Below, in pieces: positions 1 through 8,088 of a stretch of DNA of 32,257 bases. The stretch lies in assembly GCA_016282015.1 (NCBI GenBank), contig JAEEJS010000059.1, forward strand, positions 1 to 32,257, in the 5' to 3' direction. Each line of letters begins with the position of its first letter. The stretch's first letter is position 1. The notes beneath the pieces were generated by a model. That model made no database searches and had not been told where the DNA came from. It was given only the letters and a program-made list of their open reading frames with translations. This stretch comes from Bacteroidales bacterium (lineage in GTDB: Bacteria; Bacteroidota; Bacteroidia; Bacteroidales; F082). A program made the translations under genes and the position numbers.

Positions 1-846
1 ATTGATCACACTGATGTAGCCATTCGTAAAAGGTGCGGCCTCTATCGTCAGCGGGTCGTCGGCCTCCATAGCCGTCAACTCAAAACTGACAGCATTCTCG
101 CCATGCAGAAAATCATTTTTCTTGACAGGAGGAATGGTAATATTTTTTTCAATGTAACCTACGGCATAAACGTTGACGGTCACTGAGTCTTCATTGGGAA
201 GCAGGATGGCCCAGCGGCTGGTGGGAGTTTCCGGGTACAGTGAGATGTTGCCCGTGGTGTTGGTCGTGGTAATGGTGTTGTTTTCAAAGTCAATAGCCAC
301 CTGGTTGTTTATTCCCTGGATATAAAAGTTCGTTTCCTTGAGAATCCTGTTGGTGGTGAACTCCACCAAGGCGCATTGGTTCTCCAATGTGCTGGAATAA
401 GTGGTGCTACTTTCGGAATAGTTAGTCGTTGAAGTGCCGTAGGAAATCACGGGATAGGGATTGAATTGTTGTTCGTAGATGTCAACGATGTATTGCTGCG
501 TTTCACCAACTTGGTTAACATCTCCTCCCAATTAGTAGAAATGCAGCGGTTGTTCGCCGTCTTGTGAAAGACTGAGGTCGCCGCTGAATTTGTTCGTGCT
601 GGCGCTATATTCCAGCGTGCCAACACAGGCACTATTGTAGCCAACATAAAGTTTGTCGCCATCACTGAAAGAGACGACACCAGTTGAGGGGTCAACATCA
701 ACTTTTGAGCCGTTGCCCACTTTCACGGTGAGGTGAACAAGGTTGCCTTCTGTGTTTTGGGGTGTGGCGGGCGTTTCCTGTTTCTTGCACTGGGCCATGC
801 CGAATATCAAGGATAGTGCGACAATGAATGTGTTTAGTTTCTTCAT
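1..846 (-). pseudogene. Fimbrillin-like lipoprotein gene, interrupted by an in-frame stop and cut by the window edge
   Basis: The first 104 codons (846 down to 532) begin with a lipoprotein-type signal, a hydrophobic stretch ending FGMAQC at Cys20, followed by KKQETP. The next part has the DGDKLYVGYN and LHFY segments I associate with Bacteroidales fimbrillin-like cell-surface proteins. A TAA at 534-532 follows LHFY. The same frame then stays open for all 177 remaining codons to the window edge and reads as sensible protein (LGGDVNQVGETQQY, later NQCALVEFTTNRIL, then RWAILLPNEDSV). No start codon lies near the downstream half, so it is not a separate gene. I infer one ancestral protein broken by a point change such as a Tyr codon to TAA, or a sequencing error. 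The family assignment comes from motif recall and is moderate. The 3' end lies outside the window. Confidence 0.7.
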
Positions 847-869
847 GCTTTTGTGCTGTTTTGAGGGCG

Positions 870-877
870 CAAAATTA
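870..877 (-). promoter_or_regulatory. -7 promoter box for the interrupted fimbrillin-like gene
   Basis: On the minus strand this reads TAATTTTG, matching the Bacteroidota TAnnTTTG element, 23 nt before the ATG. No good TTTG box is seen 19-21 nt further upstream. It is divergent from the peptidase promoter at 918-925. Confidence 0.5.
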
Positions 878-917
878 CAAAAAAACTATTGGAGAGAAGA
901 CATATAAATAAAATTTG

Positions 918-925
918 TAATTTTG
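918..925 (+). promoter_or_regulatory. -7 promoter box for the M13 peptidase gene
   Basis: TAATTTTG matches TAnnTTTG, 22 nt before the ATG at 948. No clear -33 TTTG is seen at the usual spacing. Together with the box at 870-877 it forms a compact divergent promoter region. Confidence 0.5.
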
Positions 926-947
926 CACGATAAAAAATAAATCAACA

Positions 948-3005
948 ATGAAGAAAACCCTTTTAACTATTGCAACTATGGCAATTTTAGCTACAGGATG
1001 TCAGCAGAAAGCCAATCTCACATCGGGCATAAAGGCTGACAATTTTGACACTACAGCTCGTCTGCAGGACGACTTCTACCAATATGCCTGCGGCGGTTGG
1101 ATGAAAAACAACCCTCTCGACGCTGAGCATTCACGTTACGGCGCCTTCGACGTTTTGGCTGAAAAAGCCCAGGAAAACCTTCGCAGTATCATCGACTCGG
1201 TGAGCGCCATGCAGAACAAGCCCGGCTCGCTGGCCGACAAGATAGCCACTTTCTACAACATGGGAATGGACAGCGAACGTCTGCAGCAGCAAGGTGCCAC
1301 CCCTATCATGCCTTACCTTGAGGAAATCAACTCGATGAAGACTCGTGAAGACGTTTGGAATACAATGCTGAAGATGCACCGTCGCGGCGGTCACGTGCTG
1401 TTCGGAGTGTTCGGCGAAGCTGACAAAGACGATGCCAAGCTGTGCATAGCTTACGCTTACCAGATGGGTCTCGGCCTTGGCGACCGCGATTACTACCTCA
1501 CCGACGAGGGCAACAACGTCAACATCCGTAAAGGTTATGTCGAGCTGATGACCAAGGAGTTTGCCATGGCAGGCTTCGACAAAATGAGCGGCTACAGCGC
1601 CGACAAACTCGCAAAAATGGTTATGAAGTTTGAGACACGTCTGGCAAAGGCTCAGAACACACGTCTCGAGAACCGTAACCCTATAGCCACCTTCAACCGT
1701 TACACTGTTAAGGAAGCTGAAGCTTTCACCCCGAATATCAACTGGACCAGCTACTTCAATGCCATGAACATCATGGATGGCATGCAGAGCTTCAACATCG
1801 CCCAGACCAAATATTTCAAAGAGGTTGACGCAGTGCTCGGCGACACCGACGTAGAGGTATTCAAGGCTTACTTCGCCTGGAACGTCATCAATGGCGCGGC
1901 CTCATACCTCAGCGATGACTTCGTCGATGCCAACTTCGACTTCTACGGCAAGCTTTTGAGCGGTCGCGAAGTGAATCGGCCGCGCTGGAAACGCGTCACC
2001 GCTACAGTGGACGGCGCCATGGGCGAAGCTCTCGGACAACTCTACGTTGAACGCTACTTCCCTGCCGAAGCCAAACAGCGCATGGAAACTCTGGTGCAGA
2101 ACCTCATAGTGGCTCTCGGACAACGCATCGACATGGCCACCTGGATGACCGATGTCACAAAGGCCAACGCCCACGAGAAGCTTTCAACCATACTCGTGAA
2201 GATTGGTTATCCGGACCAGTGGCGTGACTACAGCGGTCTGGAAATCAAAGACGACAGCTACTTCGCCAATGTGGTGCGCAGCAACGAGTTCGACATGGAC
2301 TACATGCTCAGCAAGATCAACAAGCCTATGGACCGTTACGAATGGCAGATGACACCTCAGACTGTCAACGCCTACTACAATCCGACCACCAATGAGATTT
2401 GCTTCCCAGCCGCCATTCTGCAGCCACCGTTCTTCAACATGAACGCTGACGAGGCTGCCAACTACGGCGCCATCGGAGTGGTGATAGGCCACGAGCTTAC
2501 ACACGGCTTCGACGATCAGGGACGTCAGTACGACAAGGACGGCAACCTCCACGACTGGTGGACAGAAGAGGACGCCGCCAACTTCGACAAGAACAAACAG
2601 GCTTTGGTTGAGGCATTCAACAACTGCATAGCCCTCGACGATCCCGAGCTCGGTCTCATACACGGCAACGGCGAGCTGACATTGGGTGAAAACATAGCCG
2701 ACAACGGCGGTCTCCACGTGAGCTATCTGGCCATGCAGAACGCAATGAAGAAAGGTCAGGTCAACAAGGAGATGATGGACGGCTTCACTCCTGAGCAACG
2801 TTTCTTCCTCGCCTACGCGGCTGTTTGGGCATCAAATATCCGTCCAAAGGCTGCATTACAGCTCACACAGATGGACGTGCACTCACTCGGACGCAACCGT
2901 GTCAACGTGGCTTTGCCTCAGGTGACTGAGTTTGTGGAGGCTTTCGGCATCAAAGAAGGCGACGGCATGTGGATTGCACCTGAAAAACGTGTGGTGCTTT
3001 GGTAA
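948..3005 (+). CDS. pepO: M13 family metallopeptidase lipoprotein (PepO/neprilysin-like)
   Basis: This is a zinc endopeptidase of the neprilysin family, expected to cut oligopeptides. The 685-residue length fits the family. The N-terminus is a lipoprotein signal (ILATGC, Cys18), so the enzyme is probably anchored in an envelope membrane. The zinc site is clear: HELTH at residues 515-519 and ENIAD at 581-585, which supply the two His, the catalytic Glu and the third ligand Glu. The N-terminal Peptidase_M13_N region has the expected DDFYQYACGGW start. The C-terminus ends VVLW and lacks the Cys of the CxxW motif found in animal homologues. The gene has its own -7 box. The aquaporin gene follows 50 nt downstream, and that gene's -33 box overlaps the end of this one. 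Confidence 0.95.
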   Translation: MKKTLLTIATMAILATGCQQKANLTSGIKADNFDTTARLQDDFYQYACGGWMKNNPLDAEHSRYGAFDVLAEKAQENLRSIIDSVSAMQNKPGSLADKIATFYNMGMDSERLQQQGATPIMPYLEEINSMKTREDVWNTMLKMHRRGGHVLFGVFGEADKDDAKLCIAYAYQMGLGLGDRDYYLTDEGNNVNIRKGYVELMTKEFAMAGFDKMSGYSADKLAKMVMKFETRLAKAQNTRLENRNPIATFNRYTVKEAEAFTPNINWTSYFNAMNIMDGMQSFNIAQTKYFKEVDAVLGDTDVEVFKAYFAWNVINGAASYLSDDFVDANFDFYGKLLSGREVNRPRWKRVTATVDGAMGEALGQLYVERYFPAEAKQRMETLVQNLIVALGQRIDMATWMTDVTKANAHEKLSTILVKIGYPDQWRDYSGLEIKDDSYFANVVRSNEFDMDYMLSKINKPMDRYEWQMTPQTVNAYYNPTTNEICFPAAILQPPFFNMNADEAANYGAIGVVIGHELTHGFDDQGRQYDKDGNLHDWWTEEDAANFDKNKQALVEAFNNCIALDDPELGLIHGNGELTLGENIADNGGLHVSYLAMQNAMKKGQVNKEMMDGFTPEQRFFLAYAAVWASNIRPKAALQLTQMDVHSLGRNRVNVALPQVTEFVEAFGIKEGDGMWIAPEKRVVLW

Positions 3006-3030
3006 TGTGTTGAAATAATTATTAGATTTG
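2998..3030 (+). promoter_or_regulatory. Two-box promoter for the aquaporin gene
   Basis: TTTG at 2998-3001 and TAGATTTG at 3023-3030 are separated by 21 nt, matching the Bacteroidota TTTG-N19-21-TAnnTTTG consensus. The -33 box uses the last codons of the upstream peptidase gene, so the aquaporin can be transcribed separately from it. Confidence 0.7.
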
Positions 3031-3055
3031 CAACGTACTTTAAAACATAAAAGTC

Positions 3056-3781
3056 ATGAAAACAAGTAACAAGTTTTTCGCCGAATTGTTCGGCACATTC
3101 GTCTTGGTATTCGGAGGTTGCGGTACAGCACTCTTCGGCCATGTAGGTTTTTTAGGTGTAGCAATCGCTTTCGGCTTGACAGTCATCGCGATGGCTTACG
3201 GTATCGGTCACATCAGCGGAGCACATCTCAACCCGGCAGTGAGTTTTGGTGTGTGGGCTAACGGCCGCATGACATTCAAAGAGATGCTCGTTTACTGGGC
3301 AGCTCAAATTATTGGCGGTATAATCGCCGGTGCTTTGCTTATGGTTATCTGGAACGCCGCTAAACTCGGCCCGACAGGTGTCTTCGCAGCCAACGGCTAC
3401 GGTCCTGAGTTCGCACATGCAGCAGGCGACGGTTACCTCAAGCTCACAACTGGTGGCGCTTTCCTCACCGAGGCTTTGCTCACCTTCGTATTCCTTATGG
3501 TCATACTCGGCGTCACCGACAGCCGTCATGAGAACGGCAAATTCGCCGGCTTAGCCATAGGTCTCACACTGACACTTATTCACCTGATCAGCATCCCTCT
3601 GACCAACACATCAGTCAACCCGGCCCGTTCACTCGGCGTAGCCCTGTTCTCGAACGCCAACGGCTGGTGCGCTTGCAGTCAGCTGTGGCTGTTCATCGTG
3701 GCACCGCTCGTAGGAGCCTGCCTCGCCGGACTGGTCTACAAATGCATCACAGGATGCTGCTGCAAAAAGTGCGAGAAATAA
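3056..3781 (+). CDS. aqpZ: MIP family aquaporin (AqpZ-like)
   Basis: This is an inner-membrane water or small-solute channel of the major intrinsic protein family. At 241 residues it is close to the usual AqpZ length. Both pore half-helices carry the signature [15 protein letters not shown] (N59) and [10 protein letters not shown] (about residue 188). Six hydrophobic segments can be seen. The constriction residues were not modelled, so water versus glycerol selectivity is not established here. The C-terminal tail is unusually Cys-rich ([12 protein letters not shown]) and is expected to be cytoplasmic. The gene has its own two-box promoter and ends at a strong hairpin terminator shared with the convergent gene. 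Confidence 0.93.
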   Translation: MKTSNKFFAELFGTFVLVFGGCGTALFGHVGFLGVAIAFGLTVIAMAYGIGHISGAHLNPAVSFGVWANGRMTFKEMLVYWAAQIIGGIIAGALLMVIWNAAKLGPTGVFAANGYGPEFAHAAGDGYLKLTTGGAFLTEALLTFVFLMVILGVTDSRHENGKFAGLAIGLTLTLIHLISIPLTNTSVNPARSLGVALFSNANGWCACSQLWLFIVAPLVGACLAGLVYKCITGCCCKKCEK

Positions 3782-3806
3782 GACAATATTGATTTATGTC
3801 TAAAAT

Positions 3807-3838
3807 AAAGGGGCGAATGAAATTCGCCCCTTTGTTTT
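3807..3838. terminator. Bidirectional intrinsic terminator between convergent genes
   Basis: An 11-bp perfect stem (AAAGGGGCGAA at 3807-3817 and TTCGCCCCTTT at 3823-3833) has a 5-nt loop. A T-rich run follows on the plus strand, and an A/T-rich run (TTATTTTA) follows on the minus strand. It lies between the aquaporin stop and the stop of the EEP hydrolase gene and should serve both. Confidence 0.88.
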
Positions 3839-4761
3839 TACATCTTTATCTTTACAAAGACCGGATAGTGGTCTGAAGGATTTCGCCGAGTGGTGTTGCT
3901 GAACCATATTTCCTGAGGTGCGTCGGAAGCCTTTTCAGAGGCGGCTGACGTCTCGTTCTCTGTCCAATAGCTATTGGTAAGAACGCCGTAAGCCTCAACA
4001 GTGGTTGCCGGTGACACGAAGACGTGGTCTATACGGCTTTCAGTGAAATATTCCGTCTTGAACGCGTTGAATGTGCCGTTTTCAGCGAAGCGGATACGCG
4101 CGGCGTCGTAGGAATCCTTCAGCAGGCCTGAGTTTGTGAAAATGGTATATATTTCGTTTGTTTGGTCGACATTGAAATCGCCTGTGAGTATGACAGGGGC
4201 ATCTTTAGCAATCTCTTTGATGCGGGCCACCACCAGTTTCGCGGCCTCACGACGTGCCACAACACCGACGTGGTCCATGTGGAGATTGAAAAAATAGAAT
4301 GTGGTGCGGTCTTTTTTCTTCTTGGCATTCACCTGGAACTTGCCCCAGGTGCAAATGCGGATGCAGGCAGCGTCCCAGCCGAGACCTGGTTTGTCAGGCG
4401 TCTCGCTGAGCCAGAAGTTGCCGTCTTCGAGCAGAGTCAGCTGATCTTTCTTATAGAAAATAGCTTCGTGTTCTCCTCCCCTTTCGCCGTCGTCGCGACC
4501 TATGCCGATGTAGTCGTAGCCGTCGAGGCCTCTCTTCATATCCTGAAGCTGACCATAAAGCACTTCCTGCGTGCCGAAAATCAAAGGATTCATGAAGTTG
4601 ACCTGGTCGCAAATCACTTGGCAGCGCTTGGTCCAGACGTTGCCGTTGAGGCTGTCGTTACGATTCTTATAACGGATATTATACGAACCGACAAGCATTT
4701 CCTGAGCGCTAACCGATAGCGCCAAAAAGCTGAAAAGAGCAATAAATAAAAGCTTTCTCAT
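3838..4761 (-). CDS. Secreted endonuclease/exonuclease/phosphatase (EEP) family hydrolase
   Basis: The protein has 307 residues with a signal peptide (LLFIALFSFLALSVSAQ, cleavage near residue 20). The EEP fold motifs appear in order: SYNIR (N28), GTQEV (metal-binding E66), the HMDH segment, LTGDFNVD (about residue 193, catalytic Asp and Asn), SRIDHVFVS, and PSDHYPVF near the C-terminus. The fold cleaves phosphodiester or phosphomonoester bonds with Mg2+. The substrate (nucleic acid, sphingomyelin-like lipid or inositol phosphate) cannot be read from sequence. The start codon overlaps the stop of the upstream bcp gene (ATGA), so translation is probably coupled. An envelope hydrolase paired with a cytoplasmic peroxidase gives no obvious shared pathway. 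Confidence 0.88.
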   Translation of the reverse strand: MRKLLFIALFSFLALSVSAQEMLVGSYNIRYKNRNDSLNGNVWTKRCQVICDQVNFMNPLIFGTQEVLYGQLQDMKRGLDGYDYIGIGRDDGERGGEHEAIFYKKDQLTLLEDGNFWLSETPDKPGLGWDAACIRICTWGKFQVNAKKKKDRTTFYFFNLHMDHVGVVARREAAKLVVARIKEIAKDAPVILTGDFNVDQTNEIYTIFTNSGLLKDSYDAARIRFAENGTFNAFKTEYFTESRIDHVFVSPATTVEAYGVLTNSYWTENETSAASEKASDAPQEIWFSNTTRRNPSDHYPVFVKIKM

Positions 4762-5207
4762 TTTTCCAGAATTTGATTTGTATGGTTTTTCGTATCAACT
4801 TTGCCGATGGCGTCGACAATTATGCCGTTTTCGTCGATGACGTAGGTTGTGCGCAGTGTTCCTTCGGTCACTTTGCCGTACATCTTTTTTTCTCCCCAAG
4901 CTTCGTAAGCCTTGAGGATTGTGAGGTCGGTGTCAGCGATGAGGTGGAACGGCAGCTCGTATTTTGCGATGAACTTCTGGTGCGAGGCGGTGCTGTCGCG
5001 GCTAACTCCTAACACATTGTAACCCAATGCAATAAAGCGGTTATAATTGTCGCGAAGGTCGCAGGCTTCGGCAGTGCAACCCGGGGTGCTATCCTTCGGA
5101 TAGAAATACAAAACGAGCTTCTTTCCAGCGAAATCGCTCAATTTCACGATGTTTCCGTTTTCATCTATGCCCTCGAAATACGGGGCTTTTTGACCAATTT
5201 GTAACAT
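4758..5207 (-). CDS. bcp: Thioredoxin-dependent thiol peroxidase (Bcp/PrxQ)
   Basis: This peroxiredoxin reduces H2O2 and organic hydroperoxides using thioredoxin. At 149 residues it has typical Bcp length. The active site reads FYPKDSTPGCTAEACDLRD. Cys44 is the peroxidatic cysteine, and Cys49, five residues later, is the resolving one, as in the atypical 2-Cys PrxQ group. Thr41 and the downstream SRDS region also fit. No signal peptide is present, so it acts in the cytoplasm. It is the first gene of a two-gene unit, and its stop overlaps the start of the EEP hydrolase by four bases. Confidence 0.95.
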   Translation of the reverse strand: MLQIGQKAPYFEGIDENGNIVKLSDFAGKKLVLYFYPKDSTPGCTAEACDLRDNYNRFIALGYNVLGVSRDSTASHQKFIAKYELPFHLIADTDLTILKAYEAWGEKKMYGKVTEGTLRTTYVIDENGIIVDAIGKVDTKNHTNQILEK

Positions 5208-5230
5208 AAACCTATCATTATTTTATTCCG

Positions 5231-5238
5231 CAAAAATA
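5231..5238 (-). promoter_or_regulatory. -7 promoter box for bcp
   Basis: On the minus strand this reads TATTTTTG (TAnnTTTG), 23 nt before the bcp ATG. No TTTG sits at the ideal distance. It is divergent from the box at 5281-5288. Confidence 0.45.
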
Positions 5239-5280
5239 AGAAATTATGACAAAAAAATGCAGATATATGATTTTTTTAAA

Positions 5281-5288
5281 TAACTTTG
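5281..5288 (+). promoter_or_regulatory. -7 promoter box for the T9SS esterase-like gene
   Basis: TAACTTTG matches TAnnTTTG, 25 nt before the ATG at 5314. No -33 box is evident in the A/T-rich run upstream. Confidence 0.45.
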
Positions 5289-5313
5289 CGTCTTAAAACT
5301 AACGGCATTTAAC

Positions 5314-6570
5314 ATGAAAAATATCCAAAAGGCACTATTTTTAAGTATTTTCATCGCATCAGTGCTGTTTTTTACATCACATAAAACTGCATCAGCACAG
5401 TCTGGACGTTTCGCAGAACCCGTTTTCGAGGATGTTATAGTCGAGGAAGAGATCCCATTCAGCCGTGCAGTTAGGGAAGGCATGTTGCTGCCGACCACTC
5501 TTTATTTCGATTTCTACGAACCAGAAGGCGACACCATGCAGGCAAGACCTTTGGTCATTACTATGTTTGGGGGTGCCTTTGTCACAGGATGGCGCGATTT
5601 TGCCGATATGACTGAGTATTGCACACGTCTGGCCAAGCACGGCTATGTCACCGCCACCATCGATTATCGTCTTTTACCCATTGTATATCTTTCAGAGAGA
5701 TCTATTATACGCGAGGCCTATATGTCGGCTCAGGATTTAAGTGCCGCCATTCGCTATTTTAAAGCCAATTGTGAAGAATACCGCATCGACCCCTCTCGCA
5801 TATTTGTTCTGGGCAGCTCATCCAGCTCAATATCCATACTACTCGAGCTTTTCATGGACGAGGATGAACGACCTGCGGAGACATTCGAATACCCCGACCT
5901 CGGCCCTATGCACAGTTCAGGTTTTGAAGAGTACGCCGACTACTCAGCCCAGGTGTCAGGTGCCATACCGCAATGGGGTGGCATCATAGGTACGGACATG
6001 ATTGATGCCGACGACTATACCCCTTTATGCATGATTCACGGTACCGCGGATGTTACATTGCCTTACGACTCGGGATACTGCTCATCACAGTTGCTCCTAA
6101 ATAGCATATCAATATACATGTACGGCTCTCATGCCATAGCAAACCGCCTCGATGACTTAGGCATCACCGACTATGAACTGCACACTTTTGAAGGCAAAGG
6201 TCATGTGTTTTATTTCAACGCCATAATGATGATTAAAGAGGCCGAATTTGACACATGTTTCAATATCACCAGAAATTTCCTGCTGAACCATCTGGCTATG
6301 CCGACATCCATTGGCGAGACCTTGGCCGAGAATATAAGCATTTACCCTAATCCCGCCAGCGAATACATAATTATAGGCAACGAAGACGAGTCGAGTCCTA
6401 TGCCTCTGAATGTTGATGTTTTCGATATGACAGGACGTAAAGTGATGTCTGGAAGTGTCTACGGTACTCGTCAAACCATAGAAGTATCACAATGGCAGGC
6501 GGGAATTTATATTGTGCGCTTTGAACGCGATGGCCGATCCGTCAACAGAAAAATTACGATAATCCACTAA
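5314..6570 (+). CDS. Secreted alpha/beta-hydrolase (esterase-like) with T9SS sorting domain
   Basis: The protein has 418 residues: signal peptide 1-29 (ending TASAQ), alpha/beta-hydrolase domain about 45-330, and a T9SS type A C-terminal domain from about residue 343 (SIYPNPASEYIII, VFDMTGRKVMSG, GIYIVRFERDG). The hydrolase has the oxyanion-hole region MFGGAFVTGW, where acyl esterases more often have HGGGF/Y. The nucleophile elbow is LGSSSSSISI (G167-S168-S169-S170-S171), so the second Gly of GxSxG is Ser. Asp246 (HGTADV) and His297 (GKGHVF) are placed as the other triad members. It is probably a carboxylesterase-like enzyme exported to the cell surface or outside; its substrate is unknown. 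The 3' end overlaps the convergent HD gene by 17 bp. Confidence 0.85.
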   Translation: MKNIQKALFLSIFIASVLFFTSHKTASAQSGRFAEPVFEDVIVEEEIPFSRAVREGMLLPTTLYFDFYEPEGDTMQARPLVITMFGGAFVTGWRDFADMTEYCTRLAKHGYVTATIDYRLLPIVYLSERSIIREAYMSAQDLSAAIRYFKANCEEYRIDPSRIFVLGSSSSSISILLELFMDEDERPAETFEYPDLGPMHSSGFEEYADYSAQVSGAIPQWGGIIGTDMIDADDYTPLCMIHGTADVTLPYDSGYCSSQLLLNSISIYMYGSHAIANRLDDLGITDYELHTFEGKGHVFYFNAIMMIKEAEFDTCFNITRNFLLNHLAMPTSIGETLAENISIYPNPASEYIIIGNEDESSPMPLNVDVFDMTGRKVMSGSVYGTRQTIEVSQWQAGIYIVRFERDGRSVNRKITIIH

Positions 6571-7180
6571 AAGAAGTTTTCTCGAAAATCTCTTTTATCG
6601 CCTCCTCATTATCAATCATTTGTCTCAATTTTTCGAGTCTTGCCGTATTTGGCGATTCAGAAAACCATAGTTTCAGATATCCGTTGCGGCCGTATTTCTC
6701 GTGGAGATGCTGCATCATGCGGTCGTATTGCTGATCCTTGGAGAGCTCCGGATAGTGGTCGAGACCGTATTGAATAGTACGCTTGACTATGGTTTCTGGG
6801 TCGATGAAGCGGTCGGCTTCAGCAACGATTCGGCCGTAGATGGTGCGAGGGGCATTTTTCGCTGAGGCGCGATGGTCTTCAGCGGCATCGGCCATGGTCT
6901 GAATCTGCTCCTCTGTGAACCACTTCCGAAGGTTCTCATCGGCTTTGATAATTCTTGCCGACACCTCGTGATGATGCTCCCTCCCCTCACAAAGCCCAGT
7001 GTCGTGGTATGCCGCGATGACGTAAACCATATCCTTGTCGACATCGAGATGCTCAGCAATTTCAAGGCTTTGCTGAATCACCATATTGACATGGTCACGC
7101 TGATGCGCCGCGTCAAAACCGTCGTAACGAGGAATGATTTGCTTTTCGATATAAGAGATTATGTCGGGATTGATTTTCAT
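6554..7180 (-). CDS. HD-domain protein (putative metal-dependent phosphohydrolase)
   Basis: I take the start at MKINPDIISYIE (208 residues). A 15-residue upstream extension to 7225 is possible but reads as unlikely coding and would cover the probable promoter. HD-fold ligands are visible: the first His in DAAHQRDH, the HD pair in AAYHDTG, then the EHHHEVSARII helix and the later DAAEDHR and EADRFID segments. The family hydrolyses phosphate esters, often of nucleotides. The exact substrate is unknown. There is no signal peptide, so it is cytoplasmic. Its 3' end overlaps the T9SS esterase gene, and its 5' end is divergent from the SDR gene with only 68 bp between. Confidence 0.82.
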   Translation of the reverse strand: MKINPDIISYIEKQIIPRYDGFDAAHQRDHVNMVIQQSLEIAEHLDVDKDMVYVIAAYHDTGLCEGREHHHEVSARIIKADENLRKWFTEEQIQTMADAAEDHRASAKNAPRTIYGRIVAEADRFIDPETIVKRTIQYGLDHYPELSKDQQYDRMMQHLHEKYGRNGYLKLWFSESPNTARLEKLRQMIDNEEAIKEIFEKTSFSGLS

Positions 7181-7184
7181 ATGA

Positions 7185-7192
7185 CAAAAGTA
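7185..7192 (-). promoter_or_regulatory. -7 promoter box for the HD-domain gene, very close to the start codon
   Basis: On the minus strand this reads TACTTTTG (TAnnTTTG), only 4 nt before the ATG at 7180. If used, the transcript would begin at or next to the start codon. No -33 TTTG is seen at 19-21 nt, so the call is tentative. Confidence 0.4.
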
Positions 7193-7233
7193 CAAAAAAT
7201 CACAAATCACAAGTCCATTTTTCAAAAAATCCG

Positions 7234-7241
7234 TATTTTTG
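7234..7241 (+). promoter_or_regulatory. -7 promoter box for the SDR gene, very close to the start codon
   Basis: TATTTTTG (TAnnTTTG) lies 7 nt before the ATG at 7249, implying a very short or absent 5' leader. No clear -33 box is seen. Confidence 0.42.
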
Positions 7242-7248
7242 TATCATT

Positions 7249-8085
7249 ATGAAAAACATCAAAAAAGTTATCCTCATCACTGGAGGAAGCTCAGGAATCG
7301 GTTATGACTCAGCGATAGCGCTGGCAAAGCAGGGTCATAAGGTTTATGCTGCGGCACGTCGTATCGAGATGATGGAGCCGCTTAAGGAATTCGGTATAGT
7401 GCCGCTTAGTTTGGATGTTACAGATGACACCTCAATGCAAGAATGCGTGAAATCAGTACTTGACTCTGAGGGCAGAATCGATGTTTTGATTAACAACGCC
7501 GGTTACGGCTACTTCGGCGCTATCGAAAACGTCACTATGGAAGAAGCCCGCAAGCAGTTGGAAGTCAACGTGTTTGGAATGGCAAGAATGTGCCAATTAG
7601 TACTCCCGACTATGCGCACACAGCATTCAGGACGTATCATCAACATCGCATCAATTGCTGGAAGAGCCACAGTGTATTTCGGAGGATGGTATAACGTATC
7701 AAAGTACTCCGTTGAAGCCTTCAGCGACGCGCTCCGCATGGAGATGAAGCCTTTTGGCATCGACGTGGTGCTGATTGAGCCGAGCACCATCAAGACAAAC
7801 TGGGGCATCATCGCCGCCGACAACCTCGAGGCATCGTCACGCGGCACGGTTTACGAAGAACGAGCCATCAACGAGGCTAACAACATGCACAAGGCTTATC
7901 GCTCAAACCTCTTCTCGAAGCCTGCGGTGGTGACACGCGCCATCTGCAAGGCAGTGAACCGCAGCCGTCCTCGCACACGTTACTGCGTCGGGAGAGGCGG
8001 CAAGACGGTGGTTTTCCTGCACAGCATTCTTCCCACAAGATGGTGGGATAGAATCAATAGGATAATGACGAAAAAAGTGTTATAA
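7249..8085 (+). CDS. Short-chain dehydrogenase/reductase (SDR) family oxidoreductase
   Basis: This 278-residue classical SDR has a Rossmann NAD(P) site TGGSSGIG at residues 11-18 and NNAGYG in the middle of the fold. The catalytic residues are Ser135 (NIASIAG) and Tyr148/Lys152 (YNVSK). The basic residues of AARR, right after the second strand, suggest NADP(H) preference. The C-terminal extension (RTRYCVGRGG to the end) is like that of SDRs acting on lipids or retinoid/steroid-like substrates, but the substrate is not determined. It is cytoplasmic. The gene converges with the DUF1846 gene, leaving 3 bp between stops and no terminator hairpin. Confidence 0.92.
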   Translation: MKNIKKVILITGGSSGIGYDSAIALAKQGHKVYAAARRIEMMEPLKEFGIVPLSLDVTDDTSMQECVKSVLDSEGRIDVLINNAGYGYFGAIENVTMEEARKQLEVNVFGMARMCQLVLPTMRTQHSGRIINIASIAGRATVYFGGWYNVSKYSVEAFSDALRMEMKPFGIDVVLIEPSTIKTNWGIIAADNLEASSRGTVYEERAINEANNMHKAYRSNLFSKPAVVTRAICKAVNRSRPRTRYCVGRGGKTVVFLHSILPTRWWDRINRIMTKKVL

Positions 8086-8088
8086 ATC

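Noticed and set aside
447..701. A separate 84-codon minus-strand gene within the first kilobase
   Set aside because: It is in a different frame from the fimbrillin-like protein, whose two halves explain the same DNA better.
2184..2798. A 204-codon open frame antisense to the M13 peptidase gene
   Set aside because: It overlaps the catalytic domain of a clear gene, and the translation is a Val/His-rich shadow with no domain.
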